Shown here piece by piece: positions 32,307 to 41,102 of a DNA stretch of 64,000 nucleotides; within the stretch, counting starts at the first letter, position 1, and each line of letters opens with the position of its first letter. A program made the position numbers and the translations under genes. Where the stretch lies: assembly GCF_000372965.1 (NCBI RefSeq), contig NZ_KB890026.1, positions 62,001-126,000 of the forward strand, given 5' to 3'. The notes below the pieces were generated by a model. It ran no database searches and was not told the origin of the DNA. It was given only the letters and a program-made list of their open reading frames with translations. This stretch comes from Hoeflea sp. 108 (GTDB taxonomy: Bacteria > Pseudomonadota > Alphaproteobacteria > Rhizobiales > Rhizobiaceae).

Positions 32307-32639
32307 CTATGAAAGGCGATTGCGCAGATTGAGAACGTATGGGTGGTCGGCCGTGCTTTTGGGAGCCATCGAAACACCGCCTGGTGAGCCCCAGCCGGTG
32401 ACCTGATCGCCGAAGAAGGCGGCGTTGACCTCCTCGAAAGGCTTGAGATCGTCAGGCAGGTCGACTTCGGCAAAGATCGCCTTGACCGGACAGACCGAGA
32501 CGCAAAGCCCGCAGTTGATGCACTCCTCAGGCTGGATGTACATCATCGCCCCACCCTCATAGATGCAGTCAACGGGACAACTCACCTGGCAGGCGCCATC
32601 CTTGACGTCGATGCAGGCAGTGGTGACCACATAAGGCAT
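32307..32639 (-). CDS. 7Fe/8Fe ferredoxin (FdxA type)
   Basis: The start MPYVVTTACIDVKDGACQ at 32639 follows the preceding stop by 7 bases and gives 110 residues. Cysteine motifs ACIDVKDGACQVSCPVDCI and CINCGLCVSVCPVKAI match the [3Fe-4S][4Fe-4S] ferredoxins. The VxxCxxxxxxxC first spacing is of the 7Fe group. A C-terminal tail of about 45 residues is normal for FdxA. It could pass electrons to or from the FAD enzyme of the same operon. Confidence 0.88.
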   Translation of the reverse strand: MPYVVTTACIDVKDGACQVSCPVDCIYEGGAMMYIQPEECINCGLCVSVCPVKAIFAEVDLPDDLKPFEEVNAAFFGDQVTGWGSPGGVSMAPKSTADHPYVLNLRNRLS

Positions 32640-32646
32640 CGTCCAC

Positions 32647-33423
32647 CTACCTGCCCTGCCAGACAGGGGCGCGCTTCTCGCGGAAGGCCGTGACGCCTTC
32701 ATGCTGGTCGCTGCTGCCGAGTGCCGTCATCAGGGCTGGCAGGCGCATGCCACTGGCGTCGTACGCGCCATATTGCTCGACCGCGCGGACCATCTCCTTG
32801 ACCGCTTTGAGCGACAAGGGGGCGCAGGCAAGAATGCCTGATACCCAGCGGTCGACTGCGGCATCGAGCTGTGCGGGTTCGACGATCTCGTTGACGAGGC
32901 CGACGCGATGAGCCTCCGCTGCGTCGATACGCGCCCCGGTCAACAGCATACCCATGGCGATCGCCCTGGGTATGCGCTGCGACAGCTGGGTGATGCCGCC
33001 GGCGAGCGCCAGCCGCCCGAAGCGCGGCTCGGGAAGCCCGAAGGACGCCGTGTTCGAGGCAATCACGATATCGCAGCCGAGCACCATCTCGAATCCGCCG
33101 CCGAGCGCCAGGCCGTTAACACGTGCAATGACGGGAACATTGAGCGTGGTGCGCGTCGAGATACCGCCGAAGCCTCCGCCGAGCATCGATGCCCAGTAGT
33201 CGAGCCCCCGCTTCTCCGAGCCGCTCTTCATGTCGGCGCCGGCGCTGAAGGCGCGTTCGCCGCTTCCGGTGAGCACCACGCAACGCACGTCCGGATCGGC
33301 CTCGATCCGGCTCCAGATATGGGTCAGCGCGGCCTGGGTTTCGGCGTCGACCGCATTCATCACTTCGGGGCGGTCGATGGTGACGCGCGCCACATGGTCC
33401 TTCAATTCGTAGAGGACTGTCAT
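32647..33423 (-). CDS. Enoyl-CoA hydratase/isomerase family protein
   Basis: The 258-residue crotonase-fold protein has RAFSAGADMK (oxyanion-hole Gly-Ala), ARVNGLALGGGFEMVLGCD, and SFGLPEPRFG with one of the catalytic acidic positions. It would hydrate or isomerise a CoA thioester made by the CoA-transferase coded next to it (68 bases upstream). The ferredoxin start follows 7 bases after its stop. Confidence 0.88.
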   Translation of the reverse strand: MTVLYELKDHVARVTIDRPEVMNAVDAETQAALTHIWSRIEADPDVRCVVLTGSGERAFSAGADMKSGSEKRGLDYWASMLGGGFGGISTRTTLNVPVIARVNGLALGGGFEMVLGCDIVIASNTASFGLPEPRFGRLALAGGITQLSQRIPRAIAMGMLLTGARIDAAEAHRVGLVNEIVEPAQLDAAVDRWVSGILACAPLSLKAVKEMVRAVEQYGAYDASGMRLPALMTALGSSDQHEGVTAFREKRAPVWQGR

Positions 33424-33491
33424 CTTGTCATTTCACCTTCGAACCCGAAGCCAAGGGCCGCGGGCGCTGTTGCGTTGTGCGTTGGCGCGCA

Positions 33492-34685
33492 TTAGGCGCG
33501 CTTTGCCGTGCGAAGTTCTTCAGCCGTATCAACTGGCTGCCGTGATCGCGTTTCCAGCTCGGCCAGGATTTCCTGGGTGTGTTCGCCAAGGCGCGGAGGG
33601 TCGTGACGCAGACGGAACGCGCCCTCCTGCATTCCAAGAGGCGAGCCGAAATAGCGTTCGCCGTTCTGGGTGGCCACGAGCCTGGCGTTGACCGAAGTCT
33701 GTGGATGATCGAGCGCTGCGCCAAGATCCAGGACAGGCGCGCAGAGAATATCCTGCTCGTCGAAGCGTCCGAGCCAATAGGCGGTCGTGTTGGTGGCTAT
33801 GGTCGTGCGGAACAGGTGCTGCAGTTCCGGCTTGTGGGCGATCTGACCGTTGATGTCGGCGTATTTCGCCTCCTGCGACAGGTCGGCCACGCCGAGCGCC
33901 CTGCAGATGAGCTGCAGCGGATTTTCCTTGAAGGCACCGACGATGACGATGGCGCCGTCGGTCGTTGGAAAGACGCCGCTCAGTGGGCGGTCCCCCCAGT
34001 TGAGCTCGCGACCGTCCTTGAACCAGACGGCTACCTCCTGCATCTGCATCGCCAGCATGGAATCGAACATGGCCACCGCGACCTTCTGTCCAAGGCCCGT
34101 CTTCTGGCGCTGGAGAAGCGCCAGCATGATCGCCTGGGCGAGATGCATGCCTGCGGTGTAGTCGCAAAGGGCGGTGGCAAAGATGGCCGGTGGCGCATCG
34201 GCGTTTGGCTTTCGCGCCATCACGCCCGACAGCGCCTGAAGCAGAATGTCCTGCCCGCCCTTGTACGCGAGCGGGCCGGTGGCGCCGAAACCGGTGCCCG
34301 AGGCGCAGATGATGCGCGGATTGATTTCGGACAGGACGTCATAGCCGAAACCGAGACGTTCGATCACGCCTGCACGGAAATTGTCGACGACAATGTCGGC
34401 GGTCTTGACCAGATCGTAGATGATCTGGCGCCCTTCTTCACTTCGGACATCGACCTCCATCGAGCGTTTGTTGCGATTGACCGAACGGTAGACAGCGTTC
34501 TCGATACCGTCCGGATCCTCCTTGAACGAATGCCTGATGAGGTCGCCGAAGCCGGGCTTCTCGATCTTGATGACGTCGGCGCCATAATCCGCCAGCACCA
34601 GCGTGCCGCAGGGACCGAACATGACCTGGGTGAAGTCGATGATGCGCACGCCTTCCAACGGCTGGGGCATTTTCTGTTTGTCCAT
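33492..34685 (-). CDS. CaiB/BaiF-type (class III) CoA-transferase
   Basis: The ATG at 34685 has a GGAGG ribosome site 7 bases upstream and gives 397 residues. N-terminal PLEGVRIIDFTQVMFGPCGT, DVIKIEKPGFGD, VNRNKRSMEVD and DNFRAGVIERLGF are family hallmarks. The catalytic Asp lies in ALCDYTAGMHLAQ. It moves CoA between an acyl-CoA and a carboxylic acid by a sequential mechanism. It probably activates the substrate, or an intermediate of it, for the enoyl-CoA hydratase. Confidence 0.9.
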   Translation of the reverse strand: MDKQKMPQPLEGVRIIDFTQVMFGPCGTLVLADYGADVIKIEKPGFGDLIRHSFKEDPDGIENAVYRSVNRNKRSMEVDVRSEEGRQIIYDLVKTADIVVDNFRAGVIERLGFGYDVLSEINPRIICASGTGFGATGPLAYKGGQDILLQALSGVMARKPNADAPPAIFATALCDYTAGMHLAQAIMLALLQRQKTGLGQKVAVAMFDSMLAMQMQEVAVWFKDGRELNWGDRPLSGVFPTTDGAIVIVGAFKENPLQLICRALGVADLSQEAKYADINGQIAHKPELQHLFRTTIATNTTAYWLGRFDEQDILCAPVLDLGAALDHPQTSVNARLVATQNGERYFGSPLGMQEGAFRLRHDPPRLGEHTQEILAELETRSRQPVDTAEELRTAKRA

Positions 34686-34705
34686 GTGCTTGCCTCCAGC
34701 TGTGA

Positions 34706-36058
34706 TCAAAGCGCCATCTCGGCGGTCTGGGCCTCCGTCGGTGCGTCACCGGGGTCGGCGCCCTGGCTGCGCAGCAGGGCGCGAACCTTGGCGATGTCGA
34801 CGTCGGCCACATCCACGCCGGCGTTCAGGGCGACGGCTGCAGCCACACCGACGGCCTCGCCCATGGCCATGCAAGGCGGGATCTCGCGGGAAATCTTCTG
34901 TGCGTCGGACGAGGACGAATAATGGCGCCCGGCGACGAGCAGGTTGTTGACGTCCTTCGGCAGGAACGAGCGATAGGGATAGTAGTAGTCGCGTCCGCGG
35001 GCGACGGTATCGTTGAAATACCGGCGCTCGAGCACGTCCTGCTTGGTGACCACATACTGGCCCTGCAGCAGGCGCGTCTGGCGCACGCCGAGCTGTGGCG
35101 CCACGTCGATGAAATAGGCGTTGGCGAAGCCGGGCAGATGGGCCTTGGCATAGTCCATCGCGTCATGCATGCGGCGACGGCCTTCGATGTCGGCCCTGGT
35201 CATATCGTCGACCTTCAGGCCGTCAAAGCCGGCCATATGTGGACAATTGCACCAGATCACGCCGGGCAACGGCGTCTTCAGCCACCACTTCTCCCAGCTG
35301 CCGCCGAGGATGCGCTTCACCTCCCGATCGATCTTCTGGAATTCCTCGGGCGCTTCATGTTCGAAGCGTTCGGCCTCGTCGGTGTCGATACCGCCAAGGC
35401 GGAACACCGTCGTGAGAATGAAGGCGCCGGCGGTGAAGGCGCTGCCCGCGGAGGCCGCGACGTCGAGATCGCCCGAGGCATCGATGATGATCGATCCCAT
35501 GATGGCCTGGCGGCCTTCCTTGGTTTCGCAGATGACGCCGACCGCACGCCCGTCCTCGACGATGGTCTTCGAAAACCACGAGTGGGTGCGCAGATGCACG
35601 CCGGCATCCGTAACGATGTCGTTGGAGGCGCGCTTGAAGGCATCGGGGTCGAAGGCGGCCGCCGGGCAGATCTCCGGCGGCTTCTTCTTGGAATGCAGGT
35701 GGTAGACGCCCCAGCGGCCCCATTTGCGATAGAGCTCGGGGCTGGAGCCGTGCTCGGCCACCGGCGGAACGACGCAGAGACCCATCTTCTCCATGCGCTC
35801 GATGATCTCGGAGCAGATGCCCCGAACCGTCTGGTTCTTGCCGTCGGACATGTCGTCGAGGACGAGCACCATGCCGCCCGATGCCAGGCCGCCCAAGTAA
35901 GGGTAGCGTTCGAGCAGGATGACCTTGGCGCCGTTTCGCGAGGCGGCTACTGCGGCACTAATGCCAGCCGGCCCACCGCCGACAACCACGACGTCGGCAT
36001 GTGCGACGACGCGGACATGGCCCTGATTTTCGACAATATGATCCCGTGCAATGGACAT
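34706..36058 (-). CDS. FAD-dependent oxidoreductase (FAD_oxidored family)
   Basis: The 450-residue flavoprotein has an FAD site, ADVVVVGGGPAGISAAVAA, at 21-39, then LLERYPYLGGLASGGMVLV. A long insert is followed by GSIIIDASGDLDVAASAG. A second conserved patch is FANAYFIDVAPQLGVRQTR, and a C-terminal NNLLVAGRHYS completes the layout. This fits the fumarate-reductase-like FAD_oxidored family, with substrates unknown in most members. A GGAGGAA ribosome site precedes it, and it lies 41 bases after the permease gene. Its start is the third step of the operon after the importer genes. Confidence 0.82.
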   Translation of the reverse strand: MSIARDHIVENQGHVRVVAHADVVVVGGGPAGISAAVAASRNGAKVILLERYPYLGGLASGGMVLVLDDMSDGKNQTVRGICSEIIERMEKMGLCVVPPVAEHGSSPELYRKWGRWGVYHLHSKKKPPEICPAAAFDPDAFKRASNDIVTDAGVHLRTHSWFSKTIVEDGRAVGVICETKEGRQAIMGSIIIDASGDLDVAASAGSAFTAGAFILTTVFRLGGIDTDEAERFEHEAPEEFQKIDREVKRILGGSWEKWWLKTPLPGVIWCNCPHMAGFDGLKVDDMTRADIEGRRRMHDAMDYAKAHLPGFANAYFIDVAPQLGVRQTRLLQGQYVVTKQDVLERRYFNDTVARGRDYYYPYRSFLPKDVNNLLVAGRHYSSSSDAQKISREIPPCMAMGEAVGVAAAVALNAGVDVADVDIAKVRALLRSQGADPGDAPTEAQTAEMAL

Positions 36059-36099
36059 TGCATATTCCTCCAGATTCAGATTTTCGTGTATAAGATCAG

Positions 36100-36939
36100 C
36101 TAGTTAGTGCCGTCGAAACGCCACTTCAGCATGTGCTTTTCAAGCCAGGCGACAAGTCCGAAGAAGATCGCCGAGAAGGCAGACGCCACGATGATCGTCG
36201 CATAGAGCATCGCGGAGTCGTACTGGTAGGTTGCCTGGATGATGAGCGCGCCGATGCCGGTCGTGGCCCCGATCCACTCGCCGATGATCGCGCCCACCAC
36301 AGCGCTCGAGGCCGTGATCTTGAGCGCGGAAAATAGGTAAGGCAGCGCCCCATAGAAACGCAGCTTAACGAAGACCTCGCGCTCGGAGGCAGAGAGGATC
36401 TTCATCAATTCGAGATGCTGCTCGGACACGTCGCGCAGGCCGCGCGTCATGTTCACCAGTGTCGGAAAGAAGCAGATCGTCGCCACGATGATGATCTTCG
36501 GCACGAAGCCATTGCCGAGCAGGAGCACCAGGATCGGCGCCTTGGCGACCAGGGGAATGGTGTTGATGACCACGATCAGCGGAAAGAAGGCCTGGTCGAT
36601 CCAGCGGCGGTAGACAAATGCCACCGCAATCAGACAGGCAAAGACGTTGCCGATGACAAAACCCACGATGGACTCGAAGGCCGTCACGCCGAGGTTCTGC
36701 ATGAGCATCGGAAATTCCGAGACGAGCGTGCCCATGACCGTCGAAGGCGCAGGCGCGATGAACGCTTTCACCTCGAAGAAACGCACTGCCCACTCCCAGA
36801 GAAGCAGTGCGCCCGCAAAGACCAGGAGCGGCAGGACGACCCCCTTGTTGCGGTCCAGGAAGCCCGGCCTCCGCATGGTCAGGGCAGAACGGGTCATGCT
36901 GTTGGCTGATGCGACGGCATCGGCTGGGGAAGAGAGCAT
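36100..36939 (-). CDS. ABC importer permease, SsuC/TauC type
   Basis: The 279-residue membrane protein has about six spans. The conserved cytoplasmic loop SASEREVFVKLRFYGALPYLFSALK is the EAA-type coupling helix of nitrate/sulfonate/taurine importers. Its start overlaps the end of the ATPase gene (shared base at 36939). Together with the ATPase and binding protein it forms a complete SsuABC-like importer. Confidence 0.87.
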   Translation of the reverse strand: MLSSPADAVASANSMTRSALTMRRPGFLDRNKGVVLPLLVFAGALLLWEWAVRFFEVKAFIAPAPSTVMGTLVSEFPMLMQNLGVTAFESIVGFVIGNVFACLIAVAFVYRRWIDQAFFPLIVVINTIPLVAKAPILVLLLGNGFVPKIIIVATICFFPTLVNMTRGLRDVSEQHLELMKILSASEREVFVKLRFYGALPYLFSALKITASSAVVGAIIGEWIGATTGIGALIIQATYQYDSAMLYATIIVASAFSAIFFGLVAWLEKHMLKWRFDGTN

Positions 36940-37742
36940 CAGCAGGACTCCAGAGCTTTGCGCAGGCGTATCGAGGTTTCCACGAATTCCGGCAGATCCT
37001 TGGTTGCCGAAGTGCGGGGCCGCGGCAGCGGTATGTCGATGGTGTCTTTGGTCCGACCCGGACGGGCCTGCAGCAGCAGCACCTTCTGGCTGAGAAAGGC
37101 TGCCTCGTAGATGGAATGCGTGACGAACATGATCGTCACGCCCGTCGTTTCCCAGACGCGCAAGAGGGCCTCGTTGAGGTGATCGCGCGTGATTTCGTCT
37201 AGCGCGCCGAATGGCTCGTCCATCAGAAGCAGTTTCGGCTGGTTCACCAGCGCCCTTGCGATCGAAACCCTTTGACGCATGCCTCCGGAAAGCTGCCCCG
37301 GCAATGCATCGCACCTGTCGGCGAGCCCCACGAGCTCGAGCAACTCCATTGGATCGCGGCGATTGGCCTGTGCACCTGCATTGCCGATTTCAAGCGGCAG
37401 CCGCACGTTGTCGAGCGCGGTGCGCCACGGCAAAAGAGCGGAGTCCTGAAAGACGAAACCGATATCGCGACGCTTGCGCGCCTCCTCCGCCGTTCCGCCC
37501 AGGATCTCGACCACCCCCTGGGAGGGGCTGATCAGATCCGAGACAACGCGCAGCAAGGTGGACTTGCCACATCCTGATGGCCCCAGCAGCGTCAGGAAGT
37601 CGCCCTCCGCAACATCGAAGCTGACATTTTCGAGGGCGAGCACTGGTCCGAAATTGACGCTGACATTGCTCAGTTTCACGGCCGGCTTCGAGGCAGCCGC
37701 GGCGGGCGTCGAGCTCGCGCTTGCGGGGACCGAATGCAACAT
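36939..37742 (-). CDS. ABC importer ATPase, SsuB/TauB type
   Basis: The 267-residue ATPase starts inside the stop of the binding-protein gene (TGATG). Walker A GPSGCGKST is near residue 54. The Q-loop FQDSALLPWRTALDNV is of the sulfonate-importer style. LSGGMRQRVSIARAL, LLMDEPFGALDEITR and THSIYEAAFLS follow. It powers import with the permease next to it. Confidence 0.92.
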   Translation of the reverse strand: MLHSVPASASSTPAAAASKPAVKLSNVSVNFGPVLALENVSFDVAEGDFLTLLGPSGCGKSTLLRVVSDLISPSQGVVEILGGTAEEARKRRDIGFVFQDSALLPWRTALDNVRLPLEIGNAGAQANRRDPMELLELVGLADRCDALPGQLSGGMRQRVSIARALVNQPKLLLMDEPFGALDEITRDHLNEALLRVWETTGVTIMFVTHSIYEAAFLSQKVLLLQARPGRTKDTIDIPLPRPRTSATKDLPEFVETSIRLRKALESC

Positions 37743-38779
37743 CAGGCAATCCTCGCACGCTTGCCTTGCGTGGCATCGAGGATGGCGGTTGTCATGACGG
37801 CCTCGACCTTCGGCGCGTTGGAACTGAACTGCTTGAGGTCGTCGAACATTGCGATCTGGTCGCTCCAGATCGACGGATCGAACGCGCCCCAGCCGTTGCT
37901 TGCCGACAATTCGCTCACGGCGAACTGGCGCAGGAGGCCGACGGCCTTGATCTCGTTTTCGTATTTGAGGTTCGGATAGGCCTTGATCAGGATCTCGACC
38001 GCCTTCTCCGGATTGTCGAAGGCGTATTTCCAGCCGCGCCCCGCTGCGCGCACATAGGCTTCGAAGGCCTCGTGATCGGATTTGAGTTTCTCGGAGGCTG
38101 CGAAGTAGGGCAAGGGCAGAAGGCGCACGCCATTGTCCCACAAGGGCAATTCGATGGCGTCGTCGCCCAGGAGTTCACGCTGGCCGACATTTGAACGCCA
38201 GCCGGCGATCGCATCAACCTGCCCTGACAGAAGCGGCTTGGCATCGGAGCCGATGGTGATCACCTCGACCTTGGATTCATCGACGCCGTTCTTGCGAAGC
38301 AACGCGCTCAAAAGGACCGCGCCGCCGGCGGGCTGTACGCCCACGCGCTTTCCGACCATGTCCTGGGGCGTGCTGATGGGCGCGCTCTTGAGGGAGAAAT
38401 ACGCAAAGGGATGAATCTGCAGCGCCACCGCAAAGCACTGGATCGGAATGCCCTTGGAGGCGGCCAGCATGATCTGCGGGCTCGAGGATTGCTGGCCGAT
38501 ATCGTACTGGCCGGAGGCGACAAGCGGCACCGGATCGATGTTGGGCCCGCCAGCTGAAATCTCTACGACATTGCCCTCTTCTTCCTGGTAGCCGAGTTCG
38601 CGAGCGACAACGTCGCCGATATGCTGGCTGTTGACCAGCCATCCGAGCTGGACATTGACCTGGCGCGTTCCCGCTGCCCTGGCGCGATGGGGCACGATTG
38701 CGGGGGCTGCCAGCGCCACCGTCGCTGCGGCCGAGATTTTGAGCATGGTCCGCCGGCTTATGCGGAGATTTTCCTGCAT
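37742..38779 (-). CDS. ABC substrate-binding protein, SsuA/NMT1 type
   Basis: The ATG at 38779 has a GGAGGAAAG ribosome site and gives 345 residues. A twin-arginine signal sequence starts SRRTMLKISAAATVALAAPA. The mature lobe has VQLGWLVNSQHIGDVVARELG, GQYDIGQQSSSPQIMLAASKG and KSAPISTPQDMVGKRVGVQPAG, as in NMT1/THI5-like and sulfonate/riboflavin-precursor binding proteins. It is the first gene of the ten-gene operon, opposite a LysR regulator. The ligand is unknown. Confidence 0.85.
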   Translation of the reverse strand: MQENLRISRRTMLKISAAATVALAAPAIVPHRARAAGTRQVNVQLGWLVNSQHIGDVVARELGYQEEEGNVVEISAGGPNIDPVPLVASGQYDIGQQSSSPQIMLAASKGIPIQCFAVALQIHPFAYFSLKSAPISTPQDMVGKRVGVQPAGGAVLLSALLRKNGVDESKVEVITIGSDAKPLLSGQVDAIAGWRSNVGQRELLGDDAIELPLWDNGVRLLPLPYFAASEKLKSDHEAFEAYVRAAGRGWKYAFDNPEKAVEILIKAYPNLKYENEIKAVGLLRQFAVSELSASNGWGAFDPSIWSDQIAMFDDLKQFSSNAPKVEAVMTTAILDATQGKRARIA

Positions 38780-38821
38780 AACTACTTTCCTCCATTCACT
38801 CATCGATTGATGGTGACCGTT

Positions 38822-38836
38822 GTTCCCGATGAGAAC
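38822..38836. promoter_or_regulatory. LysR-type binding box in the divergent control region
   Basis: GTTC-N7-GAAC contains the T-N11-A core typical of LysR boxes. It lies between the divergent operon start (38779) and regulator start (38958). Confidence 0.4.
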
Positions 38837-38957
38837 GCTAGTCGAATAAGGGCATCGCAAAAAGTTCAAATATTCGAGCCCCCCGTTGCCAAGTCGGCAA
38901 CGCCCTCCTACCCTCGATTTCAGCGAGTTTCTGATCCGCCCAGACCGTTGCGAGGAT

Positions 38958-39917
38958 ATGATGCACGCAGCCGTATTGCGCTATTTCGAGCAAGTTGCCG
39001 AAAACGGTTCGATCCGGGTCGCCTCCGAGGTCCTGCACGTGGCACCGTCTGCCATCACACGTCAGATCCTCAATCTCGAGGCCGAGCTCGGCTGCAAGCT
39101 GTTCGAGCGCCTGCCCACTGGAATGCGTCTGACCGCCGCTGGCCACGTGTTTTTGAGACACACCAGACGCACGTTGTCTGACTGGCGCAACACGGCAGGC
39201 GAATTGACCGCACTTACGGGCCAGATTGCCGGCGAGGTTCGTGTGCTGGCCACGCCTCCGTTGATCATCAGCGTGCTTCTGGGCGCGATCGAGACCCTCG
39301 TCGAGGAGCATCCGCGCGTTCGCTTCAATGTCACCGATGCCAATGTGGTCAACAAAGCCGAACAGATGCAGCTCGGCCATCCCGACATCGCACTCCTGCC
39401 GTTGGACAGGCGGTACAGGCAGTTCGAGCTGCTCGACCAGCTCGACGTGCGGGTCGGGGTGGTGGTGACGCCAAATCATCCCCTTGCCCGGGAAAAGACG
39501 CTCACGCTCACGCAATGCGCCGAGCATCCCGTGCTGATGGTCCAGGACATGTGGATCCAGAGACACTCGGACGTCGAATTCCAGGAGACGGGCGCCGAGT
39601 ACCAGCCCCGCATCGTCTCCTCGTCCTGGCCGCTCGCGCGCGAAGCGGCGAGACGCGGCCTGGGCGTCGGGTTTTTCGCATCCGTCGGCGTTGCCAAGGA
39701 ACTGGCATCGGGCGAATTGATCTTCGTCCCGCTGGACATTCCAGGCTACGTTACCAGCAGCCTGTCACTCTATGTGAATGCCGATCGAAAACTGGCGCCG
39801 GAGGTGGCGGTCACAGTCCAGCATATCAAGGCGAAGTTTGCGGAAGTGCGTGCACTTCTGCCGTCGGTGGCAATGCCGACGACAAGCAAGGTCGATACGC
39901 AAAATCGCGACCGCTGA
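38958..39917 (+). CDS. LysR-family transcriptional regulator
   Basis: The start MMHAAVLRYFEQVAENGSI at 38958 gives 319 residues. The N-terminal winged helix (3-62) includes VASEVLHVAPSAITRQILNLEAELGCKLFERL, and a periplasmic-binding-like effector domain follows. It is divergent from the minus-strand ten-gene operon, the classic position for its activator. An in-frame start at 38886 would add 24 residues that do not fit the family. Confidence 0.87.
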   Translation: MMHAAVLRYFEQVAENGSIRVASEVLHVAPSAITRQILNLEAELGCKLFERLPTGMRLTAAGHVFLRHTRRTLSDWRNTAGELTALTGQIAGEVRVLATPPLIISVLLGAIETLVEEHPRVRFNVTDANVVNKAEQMQLGHPDIALLPLDRRYRQFELLDQLDVRVGVVVTPNHPLAREKTLTLTQCAEHPVLMVQDMWIQRHSDVEFQETGAEYQPRIVSSSWPLAREAARRGLGVGFFASVGVAKELASGELIFVPLDIPGYVTSSLSLYVNADRKLAPEVAVTVQHIKAKFAEVRALLPSVAMPTTSKVDTQNRDR

Positions 39918-40286
39918 ATCTTTCTAGTTTAGGCCTTCAGGTGTTCCATGCAGCTTGGCGTAGCAACCGGAGCACAATGTTAATCCGAAACTGCCTGAAG
40001 TGCAGCATCTCCGGCCGAGAATAGGGACGTGAACATCGATCTCACAACCCGGAACGATCTCTCCAGTCGGCTTCAAATCGCCGCCAGTGTCGGTTTCATC
40101 CGGTGCGACAATGCAGTCCGAAGCGGAACACCAACGCCTTCTCGATATCCATTGAGAGATGGGGCCTCATACGGCTCATGCCTACGCTATCGGCACCCCA
40201 AACGTAGCCATCCCAGCTGAAATCAAGGTTGGCGCCAAGGTTTCCATTCATTGGTGGCCGAGTCGGTCAAATCGGCATTGGCTGGT
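39918..40286. other. Non-coding stretch between operons
   Basis: No reading frame here has a plausible ribosome site or family motif. No hairpin stands out. It separates the LysR gene from the end of the convergent dipeptide-type importer operon. Confidence 0.4.
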
Positions 40287-41102
40287 CTAGATGGGCTCGG
40301 CTGGTACCTTCACCTCCGGCATCGCGCCGATCAGCATGCGGGCATAGTCGCTTTTCGGGGCGTCGAAGATGTGGGCGCAATCGCCTTGTTCGACGATTTC
40401 GCCGCGGTTGATCAGCGCCACGCGGTCGCAGAGGTAGCGGACGACGGCGAGGTCGTGGCTGATGAAGAAGTAGGTCAGGCCGAGCCGATCCTGCAGGTCG
40501 CACAGGAGGTTGAGCACCTGCGCCTGCACCGAGACATCGAGCGCCGAGGTGGGCTCGTCAAGGAGCAACAATTCAGGGCCTGAAGCAAGGGCGCGGGCGA
40601 TGCAGATACGCTGGCGTTGGCCGCCGGAGAATTCGTGCGGGTAGCGGTGCAGGTGCTGTGGGCCCATCCCGACGAGCGACAGAAGTTCGGCGGCGCGGTC
40701 GCTGCGCTGCCGGTTGCTCAGCCCGAGCGTCTCGTGGTGGATGACGAGAGGTTCAGTGATGATGTCGTAGACCGACATGCGAGGGTTGAGCGAGGCGTAG
40801 GGGTCCTGGAAGACGATCTGGACACGGGAGCGCAGGCGACGCAGTTCGGTGTCGGAAAGCTTGCCCAGATCCTGGCCCTGCACACGGATGCTGCCTGAGG
40901 TCGGGGTTTCAAGATGCAGGATGGAGCGGGTCAGCGTCGTCTTGCCTGAGCCGCTCTCGCCGACGAGGCCGAAGCTCTCGCCCTTGCGAACGCTGAGCGA
41001 CACGTTCTTCAGCGCATGGACCTCTGCCGACGAGCCGAAGATGCCCCGACGGCCGGGATAGATCTTCGAGACGTTGTCGATCTCAAGCATGATGTCAGCC
41101 AT
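40287..41102 (-). CDS. ABC importer ATPase, DppF type
   Basis: The ATG at 41102 overlaps the previous ATPase gene by 8 bases and gives 271 residues. Walker A GESGSGKT, Q-loop FQDPYASLNP, FSGGQRQRICIARALA, LLLDEPTSALD and SHDLAVVRYLCDRV are complete. The C-terminus is short and lacks the Cys-containing extension seen in longer DppF proteins. It is the last gene of a Dpp-like importer operon. Confidence 0.9.
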   Translation of the reverse strand: MADIMLEIDNVSKIYPGRRGIFGSSAEVHALKNVSLSVRKGESFGLVGESGSGKTTLTRSILHLETPTSGSIRVQGQDLGKLSDTELRRLRSRVQIVFQDPYASLNPRMSVYDIITEPLVIHHETLGLSNRQRSDRAAELLSLVGMGPQHLHRYPHEFSGGQRQRICIARALASGPELLLLDEPTSALDVSVQAQVLNLLCDLQDRLGLTYFFISHDLAVVRYLCDRVALINRGEIVEQGDCAHIFDAPKSDYARMLIGAMPEVKVPAEPI

